Of a stretch of DNA of 64,000 bases, positions 33,876 to 43,355 are shown piece after piece. Source of the DNA: Chryseomicrobium sp. FSL W7-1435. Its GTDB lineage: Bacteria > Bacillota > Bacilli > Bacillales_A > Planococcaceae. Location of the stretch: assembly GCF_038595005.1 (NCBI RefSeq), contig NZ_CP151997.1:248001-312000 (forward strand). The letters run 5' to 3'. The notes beneath the pieces are model-generated. The model was not told where the DNA came from and made no database searches. It worked only from the letters and a program-made list of their open reading frames with translations. Position 1 is the first letter of the stretch, and each line of letters begins with the position of its first letter. A program made the position numbers and the translations under genes.

Positions 33876-34415
33876 TCAGACATCCTCATGTATTGTGAGG
33901 GTGTTTTTATATGGCTTCTGGAATTGAAAAAACAATTCCCCGTTCTCCTCATTCACCTGTGTAAACTTCAATTTCCGTAGCAACTGAATCGATGCACTAT
34001 TCTCCACTGCTACCCCGGCCATAATCTGATAGTCGCCTTGCTGCTGGATCCATTCAACCATTGCCTGGACTATTTCAAAAGCGTAACCTTGCCTTTTAAA
34101 GGACGGATGAACGGTATAACCAATCCAGAAAATAGCATCTTCCTTTTTGATGAAGACATCTCCAATTAGCGTTTGATCCACTTTCCTGATAATCGCTAAT
34201 TGCGCTCCGCTTTCCAATGTAGCTTCCTTCAATAGAAACTCTTTATATTCTTCCCGTGAATATCCTTTAAACGATTGATATTTCATCCATTCCACATTGT
34301 TGCGATAGTCAACAAAAGCATCCAAATCGCTTTCGGCAAAACGTCTGACATAACATCTTTCTGATTCGAAGATTGCTTGGCTAGTCGGTTCTATCTTAGT
34401 CACCTCGTTCATCAT
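33876..34415 (-). CDS. GNAT N-acetyltransferase
   Basis: A 179-residue RimJ/RimL-like protein: SERCYVRRFAESDLDAFVDY (N-terminal substrate strand), GYTVHPSFKRQGYAFEIVQA (acetyl-CoA pocket, QGYA instead of GxGxA) and NSASIQLLRKLKF. Substrate not known. Overlaps the ankyrin gene stop by one base (TAATG), so they are an operon. Confidence 0.9.
   Translation of the reverse strand: MMNEVTKIEPTSQAIFESERCYVRRFAESDLDAFVDYRNNVEWMKYQSFKGYSREEYKEFLLKEATLESGAQLAIIRKVDQTLIGDVFIKKEDAIFWIGYTVHPSFKRQGYAFEIVQAMVEWIQQQGDYQIMAGVAVENSASIQLLRKLKFTQVNEENGELFFQFQKPYKNTLTIHEDV
33882..33909 (+). terminator. Terminator of the YdjM-like gene
   Basis: ATCCTCA / TGAGGGT stem with a T5 tail; it overlaps the end of the opposed acetyltransferase gene. 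Confidence 0.7.
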
Positions 34416-35011
34416 TACTCTTCTAAAAGTTGAACCATTTCTGTGTATCCCATCTCCTTGGCATAATCCAGTGCCGTTTTCCCGCGGTTGTCACGAAGCT
34501 CTTTGTTCGCACTATACTTCAGTAATTCTTGAACTATTTCCTGATACAGCGCTGAACCGTCCGTCAAAGCTACTGCTTCAATCAAAGCCGTATAGCCATA
34601 ATTATTTTGATGATCGATATCTGCTTTCCCGTCTTGCAGAAGAACCTTCACATTCTCTAAATGGCCTTTTTCCGCTGCCGGAATCAAAGCATTGCCACCA
34701 TAGCGATTCACAACCGTATGATTCGGCTCAGCATGTGCAATCATATACTTCAAAATCTCTGTTTTCCCTTGTGCCCCCGCATACAAATACGGGCTGTCCT
34801 GAATATGATCTTGCTGATTAATATCAGCGCCAGCATCAATTAGACGTTTTGCGACATCAATAAAGTTTTTGTGTGTAGCAATCAACAGAGGAGATTCTCC
34901 TTTGTCATTTGTTTCATTTATCGGATAGGACGGATTCTGTAAAATAGCTTCTACTTTTCCGACATCATTGTTTTCAACAGCCTGAATAAGAGACCCCTGT
35001 TGCGACTTCAT
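34415..35011 (-). CDS. Ankyrin-repeat protein
   Basis: A 198-residue protein made of about five ankyrin repeats (DKGESPLLIATHKNFIDVAKRL, YGGNALIPAAEKGHLENVKVLL, RGKTALDYAKEMGYTEMVQLL). Acts as a protein-binding scaffold; partner unknown. No signal peptide. The ATG at 35011 is preferred since GGGAGG of the longer frame forms its ribosome binding site. Coupled to an acetyltransferase. Confidence 0.88.
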   Translation of the reverse strand: MKSQQGSLIQAVENNDVGKVEAILQNPSYPINETNDKGESPLLIATHKNFIDVAKRLIDAGADINQQDHIQDSPYLYAGAQGKTEILKYMIAHAEPNHTVVNRYGGNALIPAAEKGHLENVKVLLQDGKADIDHQNNYGYTALIEAVALTDGSALYQEIVQELLKYSANKELRDNRGKTALDYAKEMGYTEMVQLLEE

Positions 35012-35047
35012 ATGCTCTTCCTCCCTCAAAATGATTATTCGTTAGAG

Positions 35048-35527
35048 CTACTTATGATAAGGCTCTCCCTTAATAATCCGAAAACTCCGATACACCTGCT
35101 CCAACAACACCAACTTCATCAACTGATGCGGCAACGTCATCTTCCCAAACGACAATTGCTCATTCGACCGCTTCAATACATCTTCGTGTAGACCCAGGGA
35201 GCCGCCGATGACAAAGACGATTTTGCTAGTACCGTACGTCATGAGGGAATTGAGATGCGCAGCGAGTTCTTCAGAGCTGCGCGTCTTCCCGTTAATGGCA
35301 AGCGAGATGACATGTGCGTCTGGGTGAATTTTAGCTAAGATGCGCTCGCCTTCTTTGCGTTTGACGATTTCCATGTCCGCGTCACTTAAATTTTCTGGAG
35401 CTTTTTCATCTGGCACTTCGATCTGTTCGATTTTTGCATAAGCGCCGAGACGTTTTGCGTATTCTTCGATGCCCATTTTTAAATACTTTTCTTTTAACTT
35501 TCCAACCGTCACAATTGTGATATTCAC
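35048..35527 (-). CDS. rlmH: 23S rRNA (pseudouridine-1915-N3)-methyltransferase RlmH
   Basis: A 159-residue SPOUT methyltransferase, dimeric, methylating pseudouridine 1915 in helix 69 of 23S r[20 protein letters not shown] contains the SAM-knot GGsxG, and [25 protein letters not shown] the C-terminal knot. It starts with GTG behind AAAGGTGG. Near-origin gene in most Firmicutes (YydA in B. subtilis). The region to its upstream side is dense in DnaA boxes. Confidence 0.96.
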   Translation of the reverse strand: MNITIVTVGKLKEKYLKMGIEEYAKRLGAYAKIEQIEVPDEKAPENLSDADMEIVKRKEGERILAKIHPDAHVISLAINGKTRSSEELAAHLNSLMTYGTSKIVFVIGGSLGLHEDVLKRSNEQLSFGKMTLPHQLMKLVLLEQVYRSFRIIKGEPYHK

Positions 35528-35614
35528 AGGTTATCCACCTTTACAGTTCATTTACAAACACATTGTCCACATTAGTTATCCACATATCCACATAGATTAT
35601 CTACATATTGTGTC

Positions 35615-35782
35615 TTATTTTTTTCCAGCTACGATATATATAGCTGCCTGTTCACAATGTTCACAGCGTGTGGATAAGTTTTCTGGATTCTCGAGCTTTT
35701 CAAGAATTGGAAATTCTCCTGTCGACGCCGTTACCTCGTCAAGTACTTGATTTACATGGTTTTCGCATGCGTATTTCTCCAT
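35615..35782 (-). CDS. CxxH/CxxC zinc-binding small protein (YyzF-like)
   Basis: A 55-residue protein with CENH near the N-terminus and CEHC near residue 40, forming a zinc knuckle; MEKYACENHVNQVLDE matches the YyzF type that sits beside rlmH in many Bacillales. GAGGAGG sets the ATG at 35782. Function unknown. Confidence 0.85.
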   Translation of the reverse strand: MEKYACENHVNQVLDEVTASTGEFPILEKLENPENLSTRCEHCEQAAIYIVAGKK

Positions 35783-35865
35783 TATTCGACCTCCTCTGAC
35801 AATTAGGATTATGCACAAAGTTATTCACAATTCGTACTAGTTTATCCACACCCTATTGTAACAAA

Positions 35866-35908
35866 TAAAAAAGAAGCAGGAAAGACGCCACTTCGTCCTC
35901 CTGCTCCC
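35866..35908 (-). terminator. Terminator of htrA
   Basis: AGCAGGA / TCCTGCT stem with a long loop, then T6 on the minus strand. Confidence 0.7.
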
Positions 35909-35948
35909 TGTGTAAATCTTTTGTGAAGTGAATTTAGTTATCCACATC

Positions 35949-37178
35949 TTATAATGCGTTGTTGTCTGTCAGTTCCAATGTGAATTCTACAATCTCACCT
36001 TGGCGGTATACTTTCACATCCATTGTATCGCCCACTTCTTTTTCTGTGTAGAGATATTGGCGAAGGTCGAGCATATTTTCAACCTTTTCTCCATCTAGTT
36101 CCACAATGACATCATATTGTTGCATGCCTGCTGCTGCAGCTGGAGAGTTATCAATCACTTCATCTACCACAACACCAGTTGTAATATCTTCTGGAAGTTT
36201 TAATGTTTCTTGCTGGTGGAAGGATGGAACTTGTTCCACATCGACGAGCGTCACTCCCATCGTCGGGCGTTTCACTTCACCGTTTTGTTCAAGGTCTTCA
36301 ATGATTGGAATGGCTGAGTTGATTGGAATCGCAAGTCCAATTCCTTCAACTGTTGTTGTCGAGATTTTCATCGAGTTGATTCCAATCAGTTGTCCCGCGA
36401 TGTTGATCAATGCACCACCGCTGTTCCCTGGGTTGATTGCCGCATCTGTCTGAAGCACTTCTGTCTGCCAGTCTTGTTGTCCATCTTCGTTCAAGTCCAC
36501 TGGGATGACACGTTCTTTCCCGGAAAGAATTCCTGTTGTGACCGACCCGAAGAAATCGAGGCCAAGTGGATTCCCGATTGCGATAACCGGTTCACCTTGC
36601 GTTAACGCATCCGAGTCTCCAAATTCAATCACCGTTTCTACGTCCGTTGCGTCCATTTCAAGTACAGCTAAGTCGGTCCAAACGTCACTACCTACTAATT
36701 CAGCACTGACTTTTTTCCCGCCAGCAAGTGTCACTTCAATCGAGTTGGCTCCGTCCACTACGTGATGATTCGTCACGATAAATGCGCGGTCACCTTCGAC
36801 TTTATAAATAACGCCAGATCCCGTTCCTGCTTCTTGTTCACCGGACTGTTCGCTGCTCCAGAAATTATTCACTTCCTGCAAGTTCGTGATTCCGACGACT
36901 GCTGCCGAGGTCTTTTCAACCGCCGAGGTGATGTCTGTCGTGACTTCCGTGCTCACTTGCTCGGTCTGAGTGATGTTGCCTGCAGTGCGTGTTCCATTGT
37001 TCGGAAGGGCGCTCTGCAAGCTCGGCATCATGAACCAAAGTAGCAATGCACCGACGAGTACTCCGGAAAGTCCCGCTAAAAAGTAGCCGGCAATTCCTCG
37101 TTTTTTCTCTGGTTTTTCTGAACGTTTTGGCGGCTGTGGATCTTCCGCGTACGGATTGTATGGTCTGTAATCATCCAT
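35949..37178 (-). CDS. htrA: Membrane-anchored HtrA-type serine protease
   Basis: A 409-residue protein with a short cytoplasmic head, one helix (about residues 30-52), a trypsin-like domain and a C-terminal PDZ domain. The triad is His (TNHHVVDGA), Asp (DLAVLEMD) and Ser (GNSGGALI). PDZ: ITTGVVVDEVIDNSPAAAAG. HtrA degrades misfolded exported proteins. The ATG at 37178 is chosen (AAAGGAG 9 bp upstream); an ATG three codons earlier has no spacing. Last gene of the wal neighbourhood (YycK/HtrC in B. subtilis), separated from walJ by a 350-bp gap with a tandem repeat. Confidence 0.95.
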   Translation of the reverse strand: MDDYRPYNPYAEDPQPPKRSEKPEKKRGIAGYFLAGLSGVLVGALLLWFMMPSLQSALPNNGTRTAGNITQTEQVSTEVTTDITSAVEKTSAAVVGITNLQEVNNFWSSEQSGEQEAGTGSGVIYKVEGDRAFIVTNHHVVDGANSIEVTLAGGKKVSAELVGSDVWTDLAVLEMDATDVETVIEFGDSDALTQGEPVIAIGNPLGLDFFGSVTTGILSGKERVIPVDLNEDGQQDWQTEVLQTDAAINPGNSGGALINIAGQLIGINSMKISTTTVEGIGLAIPINSAIPIIEDLEQNGEVKRPTMGVTLVDVEQVPSFHQQETLKLPEDITTGVVVDEVIDNSPAAAAGMQQYDVIVELDGEKVENMLDLRQYLYTEKEVGDTMDVKVYRQGEIVEFTLELTDNNAL

Positions 37179-37369
37179 CTTCGTCATCTCCTTTGTTGTA
37201 CTGTATATGTATACTGTACCCTAAGAAGATGAAAATTAGATGAAAATTGCTTAAAAGTTTATTAAAAAGTGGGAGAGTTGATGAATCGCATCTAACGTAC
37301 TCGGCTTTTTCTAGCAAGAACTTGAGTAATTGGGGTTTTGCGGACTACATTAGTTTCCATAATATGACC

Positions 37370-37474
37370 CAGGGCACAAAGCGGGACTTTCGGGGCACAT
37401 GTGGCTCGCTCGAGTCACAAAACGGCCGTCTCAGGGCACAAAACAGTCCTTCCACGGCACAAAAACCAGCTGAA
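37370..37474 (+). repeat. Tandem repeat, five units of 21/20/21/21 bp (GGGCACAAA core)
   Basis: CACA cores at 37375, 37396, 37416, 37437 and 37458. The unit is roughly RGGCACAAARC plus about ten variable bases. GC-rich, intergenic between htrA and walJ. The rest of the 37179-37531 gap contains only AT-rich sequence (htrA promoter side) and the walJ terminator. Confidence 0.78.
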
Positions 37475-37485
37475 AATTCCACTCA

Positions 37486-37522
37486 TTAAAAAAAACAGCC
37501 CCCTGATTCTAGGAGACTGTTT
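37486..37522 (-). terminator. Terminator of the wal operon
   Basis: AACAGTCTCC / GGGGGCTGTT stem and T8 on the minus strand, 10 bp after the walJ stop. Confidence 0.85.
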
Positions 37523-37531
37523 CGAGATTAC

Positions 37532-38320
37532 TTATACTTCCACAAGCGGTGTTGGAATCTCGGCATCGGTGCCGTGCAAATGCACGTACTCGCCGGCGAT
37601 GATGCCGCACGAGCGCAACGTTTGCTCAACGCTCATATGCGCAAGGTCTTTCATGTTGTTGTCTTTACTTAAATGCGATAAGTAAATCTGCGTTGGCTTC
37701 AAATCCACCACTTCACTCATCGCGACAGCGGCATCTTCGTTGGAAACGTGCCCGACGTCTGAAAGAATGCGGCGTTTGACAGACCATGGGTAGCGTCCCA
37801 TCTGCAGCATGCCGACGTCGTGATTGCTTTCAAAGACAAAGGCATCGGAACCTTTGATGTAGCCCTTCATTCGGTCACTGACATAACCTGTGTCGGTGAT
37901 GAGCGTGAGCTTTCTACCATTCTCGTGAAAGACATAGAACATCGGCTCAGCCGCATCATGGGACACCTGGAACGATTGGATATCCAGGCCGCCGAACGAC
38001 TTCACCGTCTCCATATCAAACTGGAAGCGTTGTTCCGTCGGGATGATGCCAAGGTGATGATCCATCGCTTGCCACGTCTTGGCGTTCGCGTAGATCGGCA
38101 CTTTGTATTTGCGGGCCATGACACCCAGCCCTTTTATATGATCACTATGTTCATGTGTAACAAGGATACCACTCAATTTGCGAGCATCTCGATCAATCTG
38201 CTGAAACAGCTGGTCCATTTTCTTTCCGCTCAGTCCGGCATCTACTAAAAAGGAGTGCTCCTCGTTTTCAACGTAAATGGCGTTGCCAGTACTGCCGCTC
38301 GCCAATACACTAAATCTCAT
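37532..38320 (-). CDS. walJ: WalJ (YycJ), MBL-fold nuclease of the wal operon
   Basis: A 262-residue metallo-beta-lactamase-fold protein. [13 protein letters not shown] (HxHxDH), [16 protein letters not shown] and SHLSKDNN are the metal and substrate motifs of YycJ, a 5'-3' exonuclease reported to affect replication or mismatch repair and cell-wall homeostasis. Last gene of walR-K-H-I-J. Confidence 0.94.
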   Translation of the reverse strand: MRFSVLASGSTGNAIYVENEEHSFLVDAGLSGKKMDQLFQQIDRDARKLSGILVTHEHSDHIKGLGVMARKYKVPIYANAKTWQAMDHHLGIIPTEQRFQFDMETVKSFGGLDIQSFQVSHDAAEPMFYVFHENGRKLTLITDTGYVSDRMKGYIKGSDAFVFESNHDVGMLQMGRYPWSVKRRILSDVGHVSNEDAAVAMSEVVDLKPTQIYLSHLSKDNNMKDLAHMSVEQTLRSCGIIAGEYVHLHGTDAEIPTPLVEV

Positions 38321-38325
38321 GCTGA

Positions 38326-39141
38326 TTACTCCTCTGTATCTTCTGACTCTACTGCATCAATCGGGATGTCGAGAATTCGACTATCAATCGCATTGACGAA
38401 GTACTCTTCCATTGTACCATCTGCTAGCTGAACCTTCACGGCCCATGTTGGTGAAAATACCTGCGTTTCCCCAAGCTGCGCCAGTGTGGAATAGCCAAGG
38501 CTAACTTCTGTGACTTCCGACTGCGGAAGCAAGAGTGACCGGTTGTATAGTACTTCAATGGCACTCATATAGGTGATCAAACTGCGTTCTTCGTTATAAT
38601 CTTCTAGGTTCTCTAGGTAGGTTTGGGTGAAGCTGGTCACTTCATTGTTGTCATTCCAACGCACCAAGATATAGGCACGGGAATTGTGATAGACACTACG
38701 CTCATTCACTTGTTGGAACAGAAGCGCGGTCTTGGTTTCTGGGTCCGTTGACCACATCTTGTACTCTTCGCCTTGGTAGGCATGCTCTTGCGCAATAGCT
38801 TCTAATGACATCTCATCTGTCACAGCTACCGGTTCACGCAACACGCCTTCTAAAACACCTTGGGTCTGAGAAGTGGCACTGACGTTTTCAAGCGCGTTCA
38901 TCTCTTCCAGGGAAAAGTTATGCACGGTTCCCGATACGTAAGCCACTGAGCTTGGCAAGTTGGTCAACCGCGGAACCGTGATGGAATCGGCCGTCAGTTG
39001 GTCTTCAATGGAAGCAGACCCTTCTAGCGTGCTCTGGAGTCCAATGGATTCGTTGTAGCGGTCTACATAGAGAGACATCAAGAAAATATTCAAGATGGAG
39101 AACACGACGATAAAAATAGTTTTGGTTCTACTCCAATCCAA
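38326..39141 (-). CDS. walI: WalI (YycI), membrane regulator of WalK
   Basis: A 271-residue single-pass protein: helix [19 protein letters not shown] near the N-terminus and an extracellular beta domain. WalI and WalH interact with the WalK helices and hold it inactive. The TTG at 39141 is preferred: it gives the family start [10 protein letters not shown] with AGGAGG 8 bp upstream; a GTG three codons earlier abuts that site. It overlaps walH by 14 bp. Confidence 0.92.
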   Translation of the reverse strand: MDWSRTKTIFIVVFSILNIFLMSLYVDRYNESIGLQSTLEGSASIEDQLTADSITVPRLTNLPSSVAYVSGTVHNFSLEEMNALENVSATSQTQGVLEGVLREPVAVTDEMSLEAIAQEHAYQGEEYKMWSTDPETKTALLFQQVNERSVYHNSRAYILVRWNDNNEVTSFTQTYLENLEDYNEERSLITYMSAIEVLYNRSLLLPQSEVTEVSLGYSTLAQLGETQVFSPTWAVKVQLADGTMEEYFVNAIDSRILDIPIDAVESEDTEE

Positions 39142-40462
39142 TCGCGCCACCTCCTGAAAGTTCCGGCACTATGCGCACCCATGTCTCGCCGACTTGATAA
39201 TACCAATAAGGCTCTAGTGTCAAAATCGGTTGTGCCGGGTCACGTCGAATGAAATACCCCGGTTTGATGTCGGTCACCAGGTTCATATCGACCGTTCCTT
39301 GTGTAGCCAAATAATCATAAATGAATTGCCCTGATGGCAACTGCTTGCGTGTCGTGCGGAAAGGTGACGATTGATTAAGCGTATAGTACGGGCGAATGTA
39401 CCGATACACTTGGTCTAGTCCCCAGTACTGCGTCATATCGGTCGCCATCGTGTCACTGAACACTGGCAAGCCTTTCAAGTGCATCTGGAAGTTGATTTGC
39501 TGACCGCGTGCGTTGATGCGGCTCAAGCGGTAATCGTCTGTCCAGCCTTCATGTTCATTCACAAATTCGATACTGTCCATAACAAGTGTTGCGGAGTCGC
39601 CTGGCAGCTCCGTTTCTGAAGCCGGGTGGACGTAACTGATACGGCGTGGACCGTAATCAATATTCATCAAAGCACTGTCATCTGTATATTGTTGCGACGA
39701 CGCACCTACCGGGTTGCTGCGCACTAAGTTCGGATTAGTGAACAACGCATTTTTGAACTTCTCTGGTGAGATTTCTTCCATTCCGAATGTGTACTCTTCA
39801 AGAGGCACTTGAACGGACGACACATAGAGCGACTGAACATCTTCCCGTACAATTTCATTGAAAATCGGCAAGCGGCGATCCATATCTTCCACACGGTTCA
39901 AGAATTCTGCCACATCTGCTTCGAGTACGTCAGAGCGGAAGATGCGCTGAGACACCGTGTTGATAAAGTTGATGTGGAGTTCAACATCGCCTGAACCATT
40001 TTCCCAATGAACGATCATGTGATTAAACGAAAAATCGGGAATGGCCTGGTCGTTGAACGGAATAATCTGGCGGAATGTTTGAATCGGAATTTCAGTCGGA
40101 TAATAGAACACAAGTTGATTGGTGTCCCGTATCAACGCGTCGACCTCTTCAACTGGCGCCTCACTCGTCAGCAGCTGAGGGGAATCTAATGTCCACATCC
40201 GCATGATGCCCATGAGTCCGTCCATCTCAGTGGACTGCAGAGAGCCTTTCATAGCTGCCGCACCGCTATAGCTGACTAGCATACGGTACGGTTTGACGAT
40301 ATCGCTTGTGCGCTTCTTCTCTGCAATCGCAATATCGACTATTGGGGTATCTTCAAGCGGTGCATACGGCGGCGTATACGTCCAAATAGAAAACGTCAAA
40401 AGGATACTGAGCGCTATGAGGATGACAAGAACGGCACTTTTAACATGTTCAAGATATCTCAT
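39128..40462 (-). CDS. walH: WalH (YycH), membrane regulator of WalK
   Basis: A 444-residue protein with an N-terminal membrane helix (SAVLVILIALSILLTFSIW) and a large extracellular domain of the YycH type. It acts with WalI as a negative regulator of WalK. The ATG at 40462 overlaps the walK stop (ATGA). Divergent in sequence, as usual, but length and synteny are right. Confidence 0.93.
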   Translation of the reverse strand: MRYLEHVKSAVLVILIALSILLTFSIWTYTPPYAPLEDTPIVDIAIAEKKRTSDIVKPYRMLVSYSGAAAMKGSLQSTEMDGLMGIMRMWTLDSPQLLTSEAPVEEVDALIRDTNQLVFYYPTEIPIQTFRQIIPFNDQAIPDFSFNHMIVHWENGSGDVELHINFINTVSQRIFRSDVLEADVAEFLNRVEDMDRRLPIFNEIVREDVQSLYVSSVQVPLEEYTFGMEEISPEKFKNALFTNPNLVRSNPVGASSQQYTDDSALMNIDYGPRRISYVHPASETELPGDSATLVMDSIEFVNEHEGWTDDYRLSRINARGQQINFQMHLKGLPVFSDTMATDMTQYWGLDQVYRYIRPYYTLNQSSPFRTTRKQLPSGQFIYDYLATQGTVDMNLVTDIKPGYFIRRDPAQPILTLEPYWYYQVGETWVRIVPELSGGGAIGLE

Positions 40463-42279
40463 TCCCACTCACTCTCCTCTGGCTCGACGTGCAGCGTAAA
40501 GAAGATGTTCGTTCCGTAGCCTTCTTCACTTTCCGCCCAAATTTTACCTCCGTGCGCTTCGATCATTTCCCGTGCAATCGCAAGACCCAGTCCTGTGCCA
40601 CCCATAGAGCGTGCACGCGCTCGGTCCACTCGGTAGAAACGTTCAAAGATCTTGTCGACGTTTTCTTTCGGAATTCCCATACCATCATCTGAAATCATCA
40701 CTTGCATCATTTCGTCTTTCACCGTGAAACCGAATCGCACTGTCCCACCGTCTGGTGAATACTTCAATGCATTGGAGATGATGTTGTCGATGACCTGCGT
40801 CAGCTTATCCGGGTCGATTGCCACGAAGTATTCTTTATCTGGCAACATTCGAGAGAACGAAACATTCTGCGACTTGGACATTTCAAAGCGGTCAATGATG
40901 CGGTGGAAGAACTGGTTGAAGTTCACCACTTCGATGTTCAAGTCATAATCGCGACTGTCCATTTTTGATAACTGCAGCAAATCGTTAACGAGGCGAATCA
41001 TACGTGCCGTCTCTGTCTGCGTGACTTGCAGGAAGTTCGGTGCAATCGTTTCGTCTTTCCAGGCTCCTTCAGCGAGTGCTTCTAAGTAGCTACTCATCGT
41101 CGTCAGAGGTGTACGCAGTTCATGCGAAACGTTGGCCACAAACTCGCGACGTTCCATATCAATTTTTTCTTGCTCCGTAACATCATGAAGAACCGCGATG
41201 AGTCCATTGACGAAGCCAGTCTCTTTTTGAATGACTGAGAAATTGGCTCGCAAGATGTACGGCATATCATACGTACTGTAATTGAGCGACATGGGGTCTT
41301 GCTGATGAATCAAGTCTTCAAAGCTCGTATCGTCTTCAATTAATAAAACAGAAGTAATCGGGCGGTTGAGGACGCTGTCTCGGTTGATATTGAGTAACTC
41401 CAGCGCCGGGTCATTGATCAAGATGACGCGCCCTTTGCGGTCAGTCGCAATAACGCCATCGGTCATATTGGAAAGTACAGAGGCGAGCTTTCGCCGTTCG
41501 GCATCGGTTGTCGATTGCGCTTCTTGCAAACGGTTGGTCAGATGATTGAAGGCAATGGCCAATTGACCAATTTCATCATCCCCGTAAACCTTAACCTTGC
41601 GGGAAAAGTTCCCACGTGCCATTGCTTGCGCTTGTTTCCGCATATCTGAAATCGGATGCGTAATGGTTTGGGCAATAAAAATCCCAAGGATAACTGTTAT
41701 TCCGAGTGAAACGGCTGTTCCTCCGGCTAAGATCTGATTGATCTCATCCATCTGACTGAACACTTTTTCAATGTCCGATTCCACATACAAGGCACCAATG
41801 ACGGTTCCTTGAGAAGTAATCGGTGTAGCTAGGATCCAGATACGTTCACGTGACTGTTCATCAAGAGAAATCATGCTCTCTGGATTTTCAGAACTGATCG
41901 TCCGGCGAACCAATTCATCAACTGAACGTTGCCCAACGATTGCTTGATTCTCGGAATCAGAAGTTCCGAGAATCTGATAGCGGTCATCGATGACGCGAAT
42001 TTCATTAATATCAGTGGAATTTAAACCAGCCAAAATAGAACGCAGACTTTGTTCCGTCGTCGCGTCCTCTTCTGTGCGTTCCCGTATTAGTTCTTCGCGC
42101 ACACTAAATTCCATGAGCCCGACACGTTCAGTGACGGACTCTTGGAAGTTGGTGCGAAACGATTCTTCGAGCTCTCGTACAAAGTACAGCCCGATAATCT
42201 GCATCGCGATCATAATAAGTAAAATGTAAATCAACACGATTTTTACGTGTATTGATTTTAGAAAGCCAACTCTATGCAT
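40459..42279 (-). CDS. walK: WalK (YycG), essential cell-wall sensor histidine kinase
   Basis: A 606-residue kinase: two membrane helices (about 13-33 and 183-203) flanking an extracellular PDC-like domain, then HAMP, PAS (about 265-370) and a HisKA/HATPase core. Phospho-acceptor His in FVANVSHELRTPLTT, N box DNIISNALKYS, G1 DDGMGIP, G2 GGTGLGLAIA. It phosphorylates WalR and controls autolysins. It starts 5 bp after walR. Confidence 0.97.
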   Translation of the reverse strand: MHRVGFLKSIHVKIVLIYILLIMIAMQIIGLYFVRELEESFRTNFQESVTERVGLMEFSVREELIRERTEEDATTEQSLRSILAGLNSTDINEIRVIDDRYQILGTSDSENQAIVGQRSVDELVRRTISSENPESMISLDEQSRERIWILATPITSQGTVIGALYVESDIEKVFSQMDEINQILAGGTAVSLGITVILGIFIAQTITHPISDMRKQAQAMARGNFSRKVKVYGDDEIGQLAIAFNHLTNRLQEAQSTTDAERRKLASVLSNMTDGVIATDRKGRVILINDPALELLNINRDSVLNRPITSVLLIEDDTSFEDLIHQQDPMSLNYSTYDMPYILRANFSVIQKETGFVNGLIAVLHDVTEQEKIDMERREFVANVSHELRTPLTTMSSYLEALAEGAWKDETIAPNFLQVTQTETARMIRLVNDLLQLSKMDSRDYDLNIEVVNFNQFFHRIIDRFEMSKSQNVSFSRMLPDKEYFVAIDPDKLTQVIDNIISNALKYSPDGGTVRFGFTVKDEMMQVMISDDGMGIPKENVDKIFERFYRVDRARARSMGGTGLGLAIAREMIEAHGGKIWAESEEGYGTNIFFTLHVEPEESEWE

Positions 42280-42284
42280 TGCTC

Positions 42285-42992
42285 CTACTCCTGTTCAGGA
42301 CTGCGCAGGTAATACCCCACTCCACGGCGTGTGACAATCCAGTTCGGATGACTTGGGTTGTCTTCAATCTTTTCACGCAGGCGACGAATCGTCACGTCTA
42401 CTGTGCGGACGTCACCGAAGTAATCATAACCCCATACCGTTTGCAGCAAATGTTCACGTGTCATCACTTGACCCGTATGTTTAGCCAAGTAGTGCAGCAG
42501 TTCAAATTCACGATGTGTTAGCTCAATAGCGGTGTCGCGCTTCATGACCATATAGGCATCTGGCTGAATCGTTAGTGGCCCAATATGAATGTCGTTCGAG
42601 CTGGCTTCCATATCTTCCGCTGGAACAACTTGCGAACGGCGCATGTTGGCTTTAACACGTGCAATCAGTTCTCGTGTTGAGAAAGGCTTGGTGACGTAAT
42701 CGTCTGCCCCTAACTCAAGGCCGAGCACTTTATCGATTTCCGAGTCTTTAGCAGTTAGCATAATAATCGGGAACTCGTATTTTTTACGCACTTCTCGGCA
42801 GACTTCCATACCATCACGCCCAGGTAACATAATATCGAGTAGCATTAAGTCTGGTTGAAAAGCTTCTACTTTTTCAAGCGCTTCGTCGCCATCATAGGCG
42901 CACTCCACTTGGTAGCCCTCTTTTTTCAAATTAAACTGCAGAATATCCGCAATCGGTTTTTCGTCGTCAACGACTAGTATCTTCTTATTCAT
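42285..42992 (-). CDS. walR: WalR (YycF), essential OmpR-family response regulator
   Basis: A 235-residue regulator: receiver domain with the acidic pocket (VVDDEKPI), phospho-Asp in [13 protein letters not shown] and Lys in MLTAKDSE; winged HTH with [25 protein letters not shown]. Controls cell-wall hydrolase genes (consensus TGTWAH-N5-TGTWAH). The ATG at 42992 follows GGAGGAG; a longer frame to 43064 has no support. First gene of walRKHIJ. Confidence 0.97.
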   Translation of the reverse strand: MNKKILVVDDEKPIADILQFNLKKEGYQVECAYDGDEALEKVEAFQPDLMLLDIMLPGRDGMEVCREVRKKYEFPIIMLTAKDSEIDKVLGLELGADDYVTKPFSTRELIARVKANMRRSQVVPAEDMEASSNDIHIGPLTIQPDAYMVMKRDTAIELTHREFELLHYLAKHTGQVMTREHLLQTVWGYDYFGDVRTVDVTIRRLREKIEDNPSHPNWIVTRRGVGYYLRSPEQE

Positions 42993-43136
42993 TTCGTTTC
43001 TCCTCCATGCTTCGTTCAGACTTGCCCAATTTATCTCATGTTGTATTACCCTTAACAATACCACGCCAGCCTTATTTTCGCATTTTATTTCCCATTCCTG
43101 TCGAAAAACGTCGTAATATTTCCCGGGAAATAATTC

Positions 43137-43222
43137 GAAGATGTGGAAGGCGTTCGCCCAGAAATGCTTCGGGAATCAAGCGTGCACATAGAGGCGTTCT
43201 TTGCCTCTGTGGGTGCGATTGA
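43137..43222. repeat. 86-bp perfect direct repeat, left copy
   Basis: Identical to 43262-43347 over 86 bp, offset exactly 125 bp. It contains nested hairpins: GGCGTTCGCC, and TAGAGGC-N7-GCCTCTG. Non-coding on inspection; it lies between walR and the LysM/M23 gene. Confidence 0.92.
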
Positions 43223-43261
43223 TTTTCGAATGTATTTCTAACGCCTGCAACTCGATTGCGT

Positions 43262-43347
43262 GAAGATGTGGAAGGCGTTCGCCCAGAAATGCTTCGGGAA
43301 TCAAGCGTGCACATAGAGGCGTTCTTTGCCTCTGTGGGTGCGATTGA
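43262..43347. repeat. 86-bp perfect direct repeat, right copy
   Basis: Exact second copy of 43137-43222, separated from it by 39 bp and followed within 10 bp by the 21-bp tandem repeat. The lack of any mismatch indicates recent duplication or strong maintenance. Confidence 0.92.
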
Positions 43348-43355
43348 GCGATCGT

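Larger units (their letters stand above)
35520..35946. promoter_or_regulatory. Cluster of eleven DnaA boxes
   Basis: Six exact TTATNCACA sites: 35576-35584, 35809-35817, 35821-35829, 35842-35850 and 35938-35946 on the plus strand, and 35669-35677 on the minus strand (inside the YyzF-like gene). Five one-mismatch sites: 35520, 35531, 35563, 35584 and 35597 (first bases). This density is far above chance. DnaA-box clusters act in B. subtilis as remote DnaA titration or regulation sites; I recall one next to yydA (rlmH). Confidence 0.85.

Noticed and set aside
43072-43314. Minus-strand frame across the 86-bp repeats
   Set aside because: No start signal, arginine/proline-rich random composition, and the sequence is better explained as a non-coding duplication.
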